Shown piece by piece: positions 10,368 to 22,392 of a DNA stretch of 64,000 nt; positions within the stretch are counted from its first letter, which is position 1; every line of letters starts with the position of its first letter. The notes under the pieces were generated by a model. It searched no databases, was not told the DNA's origin, and saw nothing but the letters and a program-made list of their open reading frames with translations. This stretch comes from Alligator mississippiensis (taxonomy: Eukaryota; Chordata; Crocodylia; Alligatoridae). The stretch lies in assembly GCF_030867095.1 (NCBI RefSeq), contig NC_081832.1, forward strand, positions 62,109,444 to 62,173,443. The letters run 5' to 3'. The position numbers were made by a program, and so were the translations under genes.

Positions 10368-10575
10368 TCACCACTGCTGCTGGTCGTGCCACTGGCGTCC
10401 GCGCTGCTCCCTCCTCTTGTTACCATTGCGGTCATCATTCCTGTTCCTGCCGCTACGACTGCGGCTATTATTGTTATAACGGTTCTTGTCTTTGTTGTTA
10501 TTACTGCGATTATTTTTATTATCTGTGCTGCTGGAATAATAGGAATAATAGGAATAGCACCGCTCCCCACAAGAA
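10368..10575 (+). repeat. Degenerate trinucleotide tract
   Basis: The stretch has strong three-base periodicity (CTG, GTT, TAT, ATT triplets, then two GGAATAATA units near 10533-10554), which keeps several frames open on both strands. It reads as a decayed microsatellite, similar in character to the tract in the NKX2-5 intron. No coding meaning is supported. Confidence 0.5.
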
Positions 10576-10949
10576 CGGGACAACAGACAACGATCTCCGT
10601 CTCTGTGATTACTTTACTTTCTTCCCCGTCCCAGTCTCCCTCCGGGCTCTCTCAGCCCCGGGTGCTCCTGCCTCGCCCCGCGGTAGCTGCAGCCTCCGCA
10701 CTCGCGGCCCGGCGCTGGGGCCGGGGGCAGTGCGATGTCTCCGGGTCCCTGCACGCCTCGGACCCGCGGGACAGCGCCGGGGCCTGGGGGCGCGAGCCCG
10801 CTGCGATCAGGGAGGCGCTGCCCGGGTGGACCCCGGCGCCGGCGGGTGAGGAGGGATCGTGTTTTCTGGCTTCTCGAGGGAGCCCGGGGCGCTGATTGCT
10901 TGTTTGTAGTCACCCACTTGCCCCCAGCCTGGTGGTGGATGGGCGAGAA

Positions 10950-11365
10950 GGGGGCCTGGCCAAGCTGCTGTGCCCCTGACATGGCTCCTGGGGCACAGGC
11001 TTTAAGGTCCCAGTTGGAGGTTTCTTCAGGGAAGTGCAGGGGGCAGCCCCCTGCACCTCTGGGAGGGCATCAGCAATGTGATGTACCTAGGACAGAGACC
11101 CTTCCCAGGGCCAGGGGGGTCTTATTCCCTTATTGCAAAGCTGATGGGTTCCTTTTATCTGCTTTAGCAGACCTCTGCCTCCATCTGTCTCTTAAGTCAC
11201 TGTCCTGCCTAAGCCCCTGCTGCATTGCGACTGCACACTTGCATTCTGTGATTCTCCTGAAGGTGCCGCACCCCTCAGCAAATCCACTAAAAATCTCCCT
11301 AAAAAGATCCTCCTGGGTCTCTCAGGGATTAACCCAACTTGCAAACAACCCCATTTCCAATGACT
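10950..11365. other. Intergenic DNA, nothing recognised
   Basis: The sequence marks the transition from the GC-rich block to ordinary intergenic composition. No exon or repeat family is evident. Confidence 0.35.
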
Positions 11366-11366
11366 T

Positions 11367-11457
11367 CATAGAATCGTCGAGAAGCGAGAAGCGGGGCTGG
11401 AAGGGACCTCCAGAGGTATCTAGTCCAACCCCCTGCCTGACGCAGGGTCATCCCTAT
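11367..11457 (-). mobile_element. CR1 LINE 3'-end fragment (antisense)
   Basis: CATAGAATCG, GGGGCTGGAAGGGACCTC and TCTAGTCCAACCCCCTGC are the reverse complement of the CR1 3' tail, so the element points left. Only the terminal 90 bp or so is recognisable. Confidence 0.8.
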
Positions 11458-11482
11458 CCAAACCAAACCAAACCAAACCAAA
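11457..11482 (+). repeat. (AAACC)n microsatellite
   Basis: About five pentanucleotide AAACC units sit directly beside the CR1 fragment. Confidence 0.8.
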
Positions 11483-12261
11483 CTTCATTTGGGAGCAGAT
11501 GGAAGCCGTGGCCTTTGGGTCATTCAGGCCTCCTCAGAAATGCTGGCAGGCCCTTGCCCTGGGCACCTGTTCCAGGGGCACCCCAGAAGGGAAGCCCACT
11601 GAGGCCCCCATCCCAAGACCCAGGGAACCAGACAGGCTGCTGGGCTGGGGGGAAGGCTCTAATTATGGCTCTGTGCACCCTGGCAGAGTTACTCCAGTTC
11701 CCCAGGCCTCAGTCCCCCAGTCTGAGCACTGCCCACTCTCTCTTCCTCATGATGCCTCAGAAGTAATTCTCCTTTTGGTCTTGAAAAAGCCATGCACCCT
11801 GGAAACACTCTAAGGGCTCAGTAGATCCCCCCTATCTGTGTCAGATCACCCTGCCCTAAAGGCAAGCAGAAACCTCAGGCCTCCTCTGACAGCCATAGTG
11901 CAGACTGGGGAGGGGAGTGAATAGTGCATCGCTGCTGGGGCAGCCTGTTTAACTCCGTGTCCCTGCTGGGTGACTTTGGGCTCAGTGCAATCCAGCTATG
12001 TTAGCTCAGCAGCGAGTGTCTTCTCGTGGGTTCTGGCTTTGTGGCATTGTTAAGTCTTAAGCAGTAACAACCCTCCTCCACCCAGGTTTTTCTGAGCCTC
12101 CCATGGTGGGGCTTGGAGGGGGGGGAATGGGAGCCTTTGCAGAGACTTATTTGGCCATCAGCTTGGTTGTGCCTTTTTTTTGGATAGACGCATTGTCCTA
12201 CTTCCTAGATCAGCAAATCTATTCTTTAGCCTGCACATAGCCTGCAAATAAAAAGATTTTT
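11483..12261. other. Intergenic DNA, nothing recognised
   Basis: Mostly unique-looking sequence with short homopolymers (G run near 12118, T run near 12173). Open frames here have no recognisable content. Confidence 0.35.
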
Positions 12262-12310
12262 TTTGCAGCCTTTTAGTTGGTCTAATAAAAGAGATCACCT
12301 CTGCAAAATG
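12262..12310 (+). repeat. Fragment of an unclassified interspersed repeat
   Basis: TTTTAGTTGGTCTAATAAAA followed by GATCACC is nearly identical to AGTTGGTCCCATAAAAGATA followed by TCATCC at 38438-38466. This motif recurs widely in reptile genomes in my recollection. I cannot assign a class from sequence alone. Confidence 0.4.
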
Positions 12311-12785
12311 TTCTGCATATTTTTTGCAGAGAGAAGCTCACAAGCTGAAGAGCAAAAATCCCTGCAGGCATCTAGAAACCAGTGCAGTAACTGCCTCTGG
12401 AGTCACAGGCAACCTTTAGGCATCTCTGAGATTACTGATACCGTGGGAGTTGCAAAGAGTTAATCTGAAGAGGATCTGAGCACTCTCTCTCTGATGTTTG
12501 TTGTTTTTCCTTCATGACCCATCATGGTTTTAATGTCCAGCCCTAATTAGAACTGAAGAGGATATTTCCTCCTCCGATACTTCTCTGGGCAAAGAGGCAC
12601 CAGCAGATTTTTTCCATAATGATGAAAACATCTGGACAGATCTTCAGCTGTCATGCACTGAACCGCTCCCTCACAAAGGACCACCCCCATCCTTTTGGTC
12701 ACTGTCTCCTCCACTGTAGTCATTCTTAAATCGCTAGGGAGAGTTTGGTTTCTTGCTTGAGCATCATTGATACTCTCAGTGGCCC

Positions 12786-13044
12786 TGCCTACATCGGAGA
12801 AATTTTCTACATTTTTTCCACTGGTGCTATCTTTAACATTGGGAGTCCTAAGTAAGATGGGTGCTTGCTGATGGTTGACATTTTTAACAATATATTACTT
12901 AGATCTATCCAGAACTGAGTTAGATGACACTGTGTTAAAACATGGGAAAATGTTCACATAGGTGCTTCTGTTGTTGCTGACATGGTTGGAGTTGTTAGCA
13001 GAGGTCTGAGACTTCCACAGAAACCTCTGTGTAGACACAACCTC
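12786..13044. mobile_element. Possible MITE with imperfect terminal inverted repeats
   Basis: The left end GCCTACATCGGAGAAATTTT and the right end (reverse complement GTCTACACAGAGGTTTCT) are similar inverted repeats about 260 bp apart. Internal ACATTGGGAGTCCTA and ATGGTTGGAGTTGTT are also related. No coding capacity is seen. Confidence 0.35.
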
Positions 13045-16000
13045 TAAGACTGCAGGGATGAGACTCATTAATCCCAGATGTGCCAGTGGCTTTTATGAAG
13101 CCTACTGAAAAATGGACCGAGATGACCAAATCCTTTTCTCATAGAAGCCCTAACTGCTGTTATATAGGAATAAATTTTAGTCACAGCCAATGTAATTTGC
13201 TAGGTTCAATACAATCCAAGAAAAAATGTGTGTATCCCATCCACACTCCTTGTCCTTTTCTGTGTTCTTTTATTTTTTCCTTCGCTGTGCTCAGTGTTGA
13301 TATGAGCAGTAATGAGTGGAAAATTATATATTTAAAAATTAACTGCTAGGCTTCAAGGCTTTTATTGGATTAGTGTGCATGAGAGATGGGAATCATAGCT
13401 CTTATTAGTACAGGCCTGATTTTGACATTTCTATGCTGAACACTACTTAAGTGTGCATATTAACAAAAGTGAAGGAGTCTTTGTAAAACTGTGCCTGTAA
13501 TTTAGGTTTATATTCTAATTTAAAATATTGGTTTCCTTAATTAAAAATTTAAAAAAAACCCCAACAAGAAACAGGAACATACAGGAGAGGATTAGCTCTG
13601 ATCTAGCAACATAGTAAAGTATGGATCCAGTATTAACTACATGCATCACATGTACTTACTCATATCCTGAAATTTAGACATATGTTAAAATATTTTACTG
13701 AACTAGAGTCAGAACATAGACCTTAGGAAACTGCTGCATGATCTCAATTTACCTTGTGATTTACCTTGTGATTTTTTAAGAAGGTGGAAAGCAAACTTTG
13801 TTTTTCTTGGAAAGCAAAGATGGATTAAACCGTTTTTAGAAATATAAATAATTTATGCCAGAAGGAAAGAAGTGCTTTTTGTCCCCTAAAAGATCCCTGC
13901 AGCTCAAGCCATTATCAATGCAGCCAGAGATGTGTCTATCAGCCTATCTCAGAATTTTCAATATTTGCAAAGGAAGAGGAGGGAAATCCTATGTTTGAAA
14001 ATGTGATTTTACTTAGTCCCCTAAAAGAATAAACAAAGCAAATGGCAAAAATGTAAGTGCTTCTAGAGAAAGAAATGTGCTTAACCACATTTCTAAACTA
14101 TCCTCTTTCTTTCTTGCTTTCTTTCCTCTTTTTAAAGGACAAATAACAGCCATTCTAGAAGCCAGTGGGTTGCATTTTAACTTCTCTTTCCTTTTACTGC
14201 TAGCAAAGCTCAGAACATAGATCTGTAAAATAGCAATAACATTTACAAAAATGGATCTTATCTTGCAGTCCTTACTCAACCAAAACTTCCCACCAACACT
14301 GAAGTAAATTTTGCCTGAACAAGTAGTGTTGGATCAGGATGTGTGAATATATGACATATTTTTCATACTAAATTCAGACTGGCCTGCGTGTAAAATCTCG
14401 GCTAGATCTCTCTCAGCTGAATCAGTCTTGAAATTCCAAGGGTCGTTTTGCAGAGGCAATATACAGTATTGTCAAGTGTTGGTACAGCTTTCACTAGGGA
14501 TCTAACAGGAGGATCTTTCAGCCATTTCCTTAGAACCAGAAATCATTCTCTTGTTCTCATTCCTACTGAAGTCATTCTCAAGCATTTGTTTGCGTTTGTT
14601 GGATTAAAACTTTAGTGGGTTAAAATGTTCTGAAACACAGATCTATGTCCTTCACTCTGACATGAGCAACTGATGTCATCTCTGTGTACATTTTTCTGAT
14701 AAGTCCCAGCAGCTCTGGAGCAAATCTGCATTTTTTAAATAGGCCTTTTACATGACTGGTTGTTGGAACCAATCTGAATCAATTTAGACATATGTACAAG
14801 TGCATGCGCCTGCACACACACTGCTGAAAGACTATTATTAAGGTGGCAAAGTCAAGCACTTAGAAAATATGAAGTGACCCGTTTATATACATGCATTATG
14901 CATATATTTAATATCTTTATTTTCAGTCTTTAATTTCAGATCATACATGGTATTTTCCCACAGGCCCTTGCCAAATTCATTGAACAGGACAGATGGGGCT
15001 ACTTAATAAGCAGTTATTCAATATTTTGTTCTATCTCAATTGTTCTATGTGTGGTCCCATGCCTTATTTACTTCACACTATTCAAGCCCTAGTCTAAAGA
15101 CAGAATCATTAATTTCCTCCTGGGCCTGTTGATGGTATGTAAGTACTCCAGAAACATTCATTAATTTATCTTCATAATTCCCTCAGGATAGAGGGTAATA
15201 TTTTGCCCATTTAACACAGGGGAAGTTCCAGCACAGTGATTTTGATCAAAGGCATCTATTAGCTTTGGGTGCCCAACTTGAGAGGACAAGTATCTGATTT
15301 TTCAGATCACTTAGCATTATGCGGCATTTTATATGTTGAAGCCATGGCACTGATTGACTTGGTTGCTGCTGAGAATGCTTTGTGCTTTCGCAGATTGGAC
15401 CCCTGCAAATCAGAGTGTTGTGTTGGGCACCCAGAAAATGGCAAGCATGTAGTGACCACTTGTGACAACTCTGGGTTAAGTGACCTGCCTGTCATCACGA
15501 GGAGTTCCACAGTCAAGAGAAGGACAGAATCCAAATCTCCAGGGCAACAATCCACTGCCTTTACTAGGAGACCCTCTTTTCTTTTCTCTTCTCCTGCCTC
15601 CTTCAATTTCCAGCTTTTGCAACAAATGAAGCAGGTTTCCAACAGACAACTGACTCCTTTAGAACCTTGATTCAGTCCCAGGATAGGTACGTCCTGTGCC
15701 TGAATGAGGCAGGGATTGTCTAGAAAAAAATTATACGTGATTGTGTTACTGTATCAAATGTGTATGCACAAAGCAGGCACATTAAGGTTATGGGAGCAAC
15801 TTTAATTGTGGCATTTCCTAATCTTTGCCTGTCCTAAGCACTGGGATAAAGACCATGGCAATAACTTTACTCCTCAGGCACTATGGATCTCAACAATCAA
15901 ATCAAGCACATCTGAACTTTCTCAGGAGCCAGTTTGAGAATGTGGAATGAGCTCTCAAAGACAAAGGACAGTCACAAATCTCACCCATTTCAGCTCCAAG

Positions 16001-16232
16001 CACAAGGTGCATCGCTTTGAGCCTGCCTTCTCTAATACAAACGAATAATAATCTGTATGTTAAAAAGCACCAACCAGATGCCCAGCTGTACACACTGGCC
16101 CCTGCCCCCGTATCCCAGGAAAGGAAGAGGGAACAAAGACGAGGTACTAGAGCTCAGTCAAGTTGTTTAATGCAGTGGTGGAAAGCACTTAAATCCTTGG
16201 GTGAAGAGCATGGTATAAGAACATATAGGATA
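13045..16232. other. AT-rich intergenic DNA
   Basis: No gene is recognised. Near 15165-15240 a MIR-core-like stretch (TTTTGCCCATTTAACACAGG) suggests an old SINE remnant. The 133-codon frame at 15269-15670 has an overlapping antisense frame and no domain, so it is left out as noncoding. Confidence 0.35.
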
Positions 16233-16399
16233 GGGACAGACATTTCACATAAACTGGTTTAAGTGATCAGAAACTGGTTTAAACCTGTAACAGAGCAGGT
16301 GTTCAGTGCATATAAACCAGTTTGAGAATGACTGAAACTGGTTTGCAATAAACCAGGTTGAATGATTTGGCTCAAACCAATTTATGCAATGTCTGTCCC
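16233..16399. repeat. 167-bp terminal hairpin of transposon copy A
   Basis: The arms CAGACATTTCACATAAACTG and AATTTATGCAATGTCTGTCC are inverted near-copies, with further internal pairings of AAACCAGTTT-type blocks. By itself it has the form of a complete MITE. Confidence 0.7.
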
Positions 16400-17180
16400 A
16401 GACCCCTTGCTGGTTTAAATTAAATTAGACACCCCCAGCATCCCAGCATGCTCTCTGGGCTGGGCAGGGCTCTCTGCTGCACAGCTGGGCTGGCCCCTCC
16501 CCTCCGTTCCCTGGTTGGAGCTCAGCAGAGACTGCAGGCTGGTCCCGCCCCCCCCCTCCCCACTAAGCAGGAATTTCCACCACCACCCTGCCCTGCCCAG
16601 CTCCAGCAGAGACTTCAGCCATCTGCCTGGCTTCTCCCTGCTAAGCAATGATTATTCCCCCACCCCTCTGCTTTACACCTCTCAGCATTAGCTAGCGGAC
16701 TACATGGTGGCTACAGTCTGTGCTGTGGGAGATGACAAAGACAGACAAGCTTTTTGGAGCTAATCAGCAGGTTTAATGTACTTCCTTTTTGAAGGAAGGA
16801 CATTAGTCCTTCCTTCAAAAAGCTGTTGAAGAAGAGCTTGAACTAATGGAGAGAGGCCTTGTTTTCTTAACGGGTTGATAAACACTGAGTTAGGGTGATA
16901 AATATTCCCTGTTGGGCTGCTCAGGAGGAGGTGGGGAACATCACAGTGTCCTGCCCCAGCCTGGCCATACCCCGCCCCCCTCAGCTCAGCACTAAAAGGG
17001 AAGGGAGGGCTGCTGCAGCGCCTCCTGGTTTCTAGCCTGAGCCACTGCAGGCAGGTGCCTGTATTTTTTTCAGTCCAGAGGGGATGTCTGTGCAGTTACA
17101 AACCAGTTCAGCCTAGCCAGGTTAGACTAACCTGCAAAGATTAAATCAATTCAAGCTCAGGCTTTTTGAATGTCTGTTCC
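16233..17180 (+). mobile_element. Non-autonomous DNA transposon, copy A (GGGACAGACATT termini)
   Basis: The left end GGGACAGACATT (16233-16244) and the right end GAATGTCTGTTCC (17168-17180) are inverted. A third copy of the terminal motif, AATGTCTGTCCC, lies inside at 16388-16399, so the first 167 bp form a self-complementary hairpin rich in AAACCAGTTT/AAACTGGTTT. The rest is GC-rich and noncoding. An inverted relative lies at 32930-35143 with the same three-terminus layout. I saw no clear target-site duplication. The superfamily is uncertain. Confidence 0.7.
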
Positions 17181-20100
17181 TCGCCATAATAACAGTAGTA
17201 AGTCTGTTCTAATTGATTCTATTCAATTCTACTCTTTGAGTGTGTGTGGCTATTGTAATCTCCCAGGCATCATATTGACACCTGCCTGAGACATTAGCAG
17301 GTTTGAGGCTGCTAGACTCATTGCACAGACCTCTGTGCAAGAGAATAATTGGACAAAGTATAGGGTTGTCATCCTTTATTGTGGATTAGCACTAGAGGAG
17401 GATGACATACATTTGTCAGGGGATTTACAAATATTTGCAGACTGCAAAGGAATGGCGAGGCTCAGGGATTTGGGGTTTCATTTTGTATTCTGGAGGGAGA
17501 TGTTCTTAAATAGGCACAAACTCTTTGTTCTGTCCAAACTTCTTCACCATCTCTTTCCGCATGTCCAGCCCTCAGTCCTATGCTTTGTCATTTCTGCCCC
17601 AGACTCTGCCGAGACATTCCTTGTCTCACCCTTCAGATTTGCTGTCAACATCCCAACCCCAGACTCCCCACCCCTTTCCTCTTCAGACCAAGTCCTCGTC
17701 ACCTTGCTAAGCCAATTCCTCTTTTCTCCATAAAGTCCACTGCAATGACTGATTCCAGCTTTTTATGCCATGGTAAACCTGGGCATTACAATGGAGGGCA
17801 GGGAACCAGTGTCTCTTGTACTCTCAAGGCTTCTTCTGACAGTCAAGCAGCAAAAAGAAGGAAGTTTTCTGATTCAAATACAGACAGGACAAATACTAGG
17901 CTGGGGAACAGGGCTATCGAGAAAATGAGTCTGGTGAGATTGAAGCTAAAGAGAGACGAAACTGGGACTGACTGGGTAAAGAGATTGGGATTGGGAGGAA
18001 GCATGGACTGAGAGTCACTAGGGCAAGGGAATGTGAACCAGCTGGCTGAAATCCCACTATGGCCAAAGGATGAATCATGTTGAGTTATCCTGTGTGGATG
18101 GCACATAGTCTGGTTGGCTCTTGGAGCTGTGAGAAGCTTGGGCATATTCAATCAGGATGAAAGCTTCAGAGTTTCTAGCTGCTTAATGAATATCTAGCAA
18201 ATGTGTGAGCTGCTTATAACTTGGACATATTTGGGAAGAGTTTCATGGGTTTATAACAAAATTCATGTCCTTGACACACAGGCTACTCACCTGCCAAATT
18301 TAAAGCCCTGTCTTTTGAAGTATGGGGATGCTAAACTGGTTAAAGGAAATGACAAGACATTTTAACAAGGGCAAAACAATGTATCCTTTTTTCAGTCTGG
18401 GCCTTAGGAAAGGCCAAATCATTTTTATGAAGTAGTCCAAAATATTTAACCTGAAATAAGAGATCTGTCAGATTACAAATCAATGCAAACAGTTAACATT
18501 TGACAAAGGTATAAAAAATTAAAAGAAGCTCTTACTTTAGAATGTGTGGGGTGATCTGACTAATACACTGTGTTTTCTTACTAATACATTGTGTTTCTGC
18601 CTAAATTTCCATAGTTTTTCCCCATCTTTTGTCATTCATTTTGTGGCATAATGCCCTCTTGTGGACACTTAGGGTTTTTGGGATGGAGGTTAGAGAGAAA
18701 AATGGAAAGACGGTTGTGAGGTTTTCTGTATAAAATATTGAATTTGGTTTAATCTTTAATATTAAAAAATTGTTAAATAAAAACAGTTCACTGTCACCTA
18801 AGACTCAGTGTTTCCTTAGGAGCACAGTTCGTTCCACCACAACATGGGAAATTAAATCAGAAAAAAGCCTGAAATAGTTCAAATGTAGTCAAGCAAAACT
18901 AACACACTTCTGTGATTAATTAGAGCCATGCAGTGCCACTGACTTTGTGGAACTGATACCAGAATTTGTCTTTGGCCATGCAGAGTTAGAGGTGAAATTC
19001 TGTCCCCTGAAGGGGAACTGAAGTGCTGTTATAAATAAACAAAAATGATAGAAGGGCCCAGCTAGCTGTCTCAATCTGTGTGTAGTTTTCCAATCTGGGT
19101 ACAGTAACTTCACTTCAATCAATTGATTTATCACATGGATGGTTTTGACCTGCACAGAGCATCTACAAAAGCACCCTCCATGCAACAGGCATGCAAACCC
19201 CCTTGTGGGTGCAAGCCAGCTGGAGCTGCTGCCTTGTGCAGTGACCTGATTCATGAGCATGATGACTGTTTTGACTGTGCCAGAGCTATGTATGTGTTTT
19301 TACATGCCTGTAGATGCCCTCACTGAAGGACACAGAAGGGACAGGACTCTTCCAACTTTATGCTATCCTGTTGGGATCTCCCCTACTTTAGCTGCAGGTC
19401 TCCTGCGTCCTTACTTCTGGTAATACCTGCTGGTAGTACAATGTTGAGATTCTCTTTCAGTTTTCCTTGCTCTTGTTGGTCAGATAAGATATGGCAAACC
19501 ATCTGAGCATTGGTGCCATGCTGTGGGTACAGCCATTTTTGGTGCCCTGGATTTACATGATGACACTGGAGTGGTCAGGAGTTGCTCTCCACATTACTAA
19601 GAGTCTTTCTCTTGCTCATGTGTATTTAGAATCCATTTTAAAGTGATGTGCTAAATCCCCACCGAGATAAGATCTTCATTCAGCAGCCTCTCTAGCCTAG
19701 CCACTTTGCCTGCCTGCAAATTGAATGTAGGGCCCTGGAAGGGCCAGGGTTGAAAGCCAGAAGCATTCAAAAACATTTTGTTTACTTAGGCTGTAATGAC
19801 ACACTGGCTTACAGCATGGAAACAGAACTGAACAGGAAAAACAAGCTCAGAGATCCATAGTACAACGTCAAGGAGGAAATGTCCCATAGCAGAATCAAAA
19901 GCCAGGTCAGATGTTATTATTTTAAGGAGAATCATAACAGTTCGTTTTGCACAGCATGATCACCCTCAGCACCTGGAAGCAGTTCTCTGTGAGAGTTTTG
20001 ACACCTAGTCTAACTTCTGATTTTCCTTATTATGCCTAATTTCATTTTTAATTTAATTAGGACTTCCAGATCATAGTTTTTAGAGTGACTAGTTTATTTG

Positions 20101-20378
20101 TAGAGCCTTGCAGCCTCCTGTCCATTATGCTGCCAAGGCATAACATGTTAACTTTTAAAATGTTTGGACTTGATACTACTCAAGGGATTAGTTGTTTAAC
20201 AGTGTCAATTGTGGTGGGGTTGGTTTTTTTTTTTTTGGTGTTGAGGACAGCTGTCATTAAGAACTGGACTGAGACGACTACCTGACTTCATACCCTCTAT
20301 CAAAAGGAGGGTAGAATGAACTGACTTACAAAGTTTCACCAATCTTGGGATAGATTTGAACTGAATGATAACGTAGAG
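17181..20378. other. Intergenic DNA, nothing firmly recognised
   Basis: The DNA is AT-rich with scattered open frames shorter than 145 codons, none with recognisable content. The frame at 17335-17733 is overlapped by others in the same region and is not supported as a gene. Confidence 0.35.
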
Positions 20379-20610
20379 CAGGGGCTCTCAACCTGTGGTC
20401 CGCAGACCACCACTGGTCTGTGAGCTCTATTCATGTGGTCCACAGAAATGTTGTGGAACAAGTGAGAATATTTGTACTTGTAAGGTAAGACTATTAAAAT
20501 ATGAGTTGTGTGCTTTGATTTGTAGAACAAAAAAAAGTTTATTAAGTGGTCCGCTGAGACCCTCAGCAATTTTCAAGTGGTCCACGAAAAGAAAAGTTTG
20601 AGAACCACTG
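20379..20610 (+). mobile_element. hAT-type non-autonomous element (Charlie/MER5-like ends)
   Basis: CAGGGGCTCTCAACCTGTGG at the left and TTTGAGAACCACTG at the right are inverted termini typical of hAT-Charlie derivatives. Internal repeats of TGGTCCGC/GTGGTCC also pair. The element is 232 bp with no transposase. Flanking 8-mers (ACGTAGAG, ATCTCAAG) match poorly. Confidence 0.75.
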
Positions 20611-21708
20611 ATCTCAAGGTTAAAGGCTGCTGGTTCCTAGTCCCGCTTGTAGATCCCTGGCTCCACATGCTCTCGTTTCTGTGCTCTGTGCTGAGAGCTC
20701 TGGAAGATGGAACTGAAGGAGGTGTCCTCATCTTATTCAGGCTGTGCTGCAAACACAAAGATCTGTCCAAGGATCATGGAATAATATATTTTATATAGTA
20801 CATGCCTGTATTTAAATTTAGAGTTGATAACTACCTCGCAAAATGGCAGGACTCAAGGGCTATCCTACCAGGTGGTGGCTGGCTGATGGAGTATAGATAA
20901 TCCATTGCTGACTGGAATGGATATGAATCTGTCATCCCTCATGCTACTTGGGCGGCCCTACAGCTCAGGGTTGGCAATGCAAGTGACTATTTGTGATCTT
21001 TTCTGGTGATTACTTAACATGTAGTTCTTAGCTGTCAACCAGATCTCATTCACGGTGAAAAGACACAGTGCCGCCACGTCTTCCCCTTCCGCCACTTCAA
21101 CAGGTCATAGGACAGCTGAGGTTTGATGTGGTTTCCAAATGCACAGCCTGCAGATCCATAGTTCTACAGTGAAACCTAGGACTTCTTCTGTCCTCCACTA
21201 ATGCAGCGCTATAGCCCAGGCAGCTACTGGTTTCAGCAAGCAATGCTCTGGGTTGATTTGAATTCCCATACTGAAGACAAGGTAATTGTGTTTTATTGTG
21301 TTTTGACCAAATCAAGTGCAGCTGTTTGATTGCTGACAGGCTGCCATGAAAGTCTCTACGTAGGGCAGATTTGACTGATCCTTCACCTCATCACTCTGTT
21401 TTGGATTTGTTCTTGAAAAAGGTTAAATTTGATAGCAGAACAAAATGAATCAGAGAGACGATCTCAGAAGCAGAAGGGGTATTTGTCAGTGCCTGGGCCT
21501 TTGGTCTGAAAGAAAACCAAGTTTTTGAGAAATATTTGGGTTGAGTTACTTTCTCTTTTCTTTTCCAAAATGATCATGGCCCTCAGGAAGGCAATGGCTT
21601 GAGAATGGTGGCTTGAGCCAGCTGGGGAGTATGTAGAGACTTTCCCAGGCACCTGCACAACTGACTAAGCACTTGGTGATGCTCTGTGGACTGGCTAGTA
21701 CCTGCAGC

Positions 21709-21954
21709 CTAGGTACAGACATTCAAGAAGCTCGAGGCAGAATTGATCTAAGTTATGTGGTTTTTTGTAAGTGATGTAGTTTAGATTGGTAGCGAACAAA
21801 ACACACATTTGCCCTTTGGTGGTGTTGACGGCAAATCTTAGACTGGGTACTGCCATTGTTAAACAAGTCTGTGCTCACTGAGCTTCTGTTCTGTTATGGG
21901 TATAGACAGGTTTCTGATCCTTTATACCAGTAAAAGTGTAATGTCTGTACCTAG
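21709..21954. mobile_element. MITE with perfect 15-bp terminal inverted repeats
   Basis: CTAGGTACAGACATT at 21709-21723 is exactly repeated in inverse at 21940-21954. The inner ACAGACATT is shared with the GGGACAGACATT family at 16233 and 32930, so this is probably a related short derivative. The 246-bp element has no coding capacity. Confidence 0.75.
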
Positions 21955-22324
21955 CCACAAGTTTCTGCATGGGTTTTTTATGGCTAGGATGTAGCTAGGT
22001 TTTTGGCAGTTGCTGATCAATGTAGCAGCTAAGTGTGCAGAATTAGCGGTGCTAGGCTGGCTCCTTTTCATTAGAGTTGCTTGTTTTTAACTTTTTCCCC
22101 GAGGACTAATGTAATTTGTTTGACCAAAGTGGCAAATGTCAAGCCTTCTGGATCATGATGTATGCATGAGGGCCACCCAGACCTTCGATTCATATGCCTA
22201 GGCAGGAATTTTTGGAGTAGTGGAGGCTGCCCAGACCTTCCATCTTCCTTTTAGGTCACTGAGACAGAATCCAATGATTAGACTGACTCCAGATGTTTGG
22301 TGCCTTCATGGCTGGAGTTATATA

Positions 22325-22392
22325 AGTGTCTGGGAATCAAACTCAGGTCTCTTGTGTGGTGGACAAGGATTCTACCACTGAACCACAGGGGA
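22325..22392 (-). pseudogene. tRNA-Gly-like sequence (tRNA pseudogene or tRNA-derived SINE head)
   Basis: On the minus strand the A box TGGTTCAGTGGTAGAAT and the B box GAGTTTGATTCCC sit at tRNA spacing, and the whole body tracks eukaryotic tRNA-Gly. The anticodon arm CTTGT-CCACCAC-ACAAG gives ACC in place of GCC. The acceptor stem does not pair well, so a functional tRNA is unlikely. The downstream 170 bp (to about 22150) could be the body of a SINE but I cannot confirm the family. Confidence 0.65.

Larger units (their letters stand above)
6590..10900. other. 4.3 kb very GC-rich, CpG-dense block upstream of NKX2-5
   Basis: GC and CpG are high across most of the block, peaking about 9100-10150, with an AT-richer interruption near 7440-7770. 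Long open frames occur on both strands (for example 8543-10180 minus, 545 codons), but they are Pro/Arg/Gly/Ala-rich, overlap in all frames and show no domain, so I do not call a gene. Developmental transcription-factor loci often sit in extended CpG islands; an unannotated non-coding transcript could start here. Confidence 0.55.

Noticed and set aside
22325-22392. Functional tRNA-Gly gene
   Set aside because: The acceptor stem does not pair and the anticodon would be ACC; the sequence reads as a pseudogene or SINE head.
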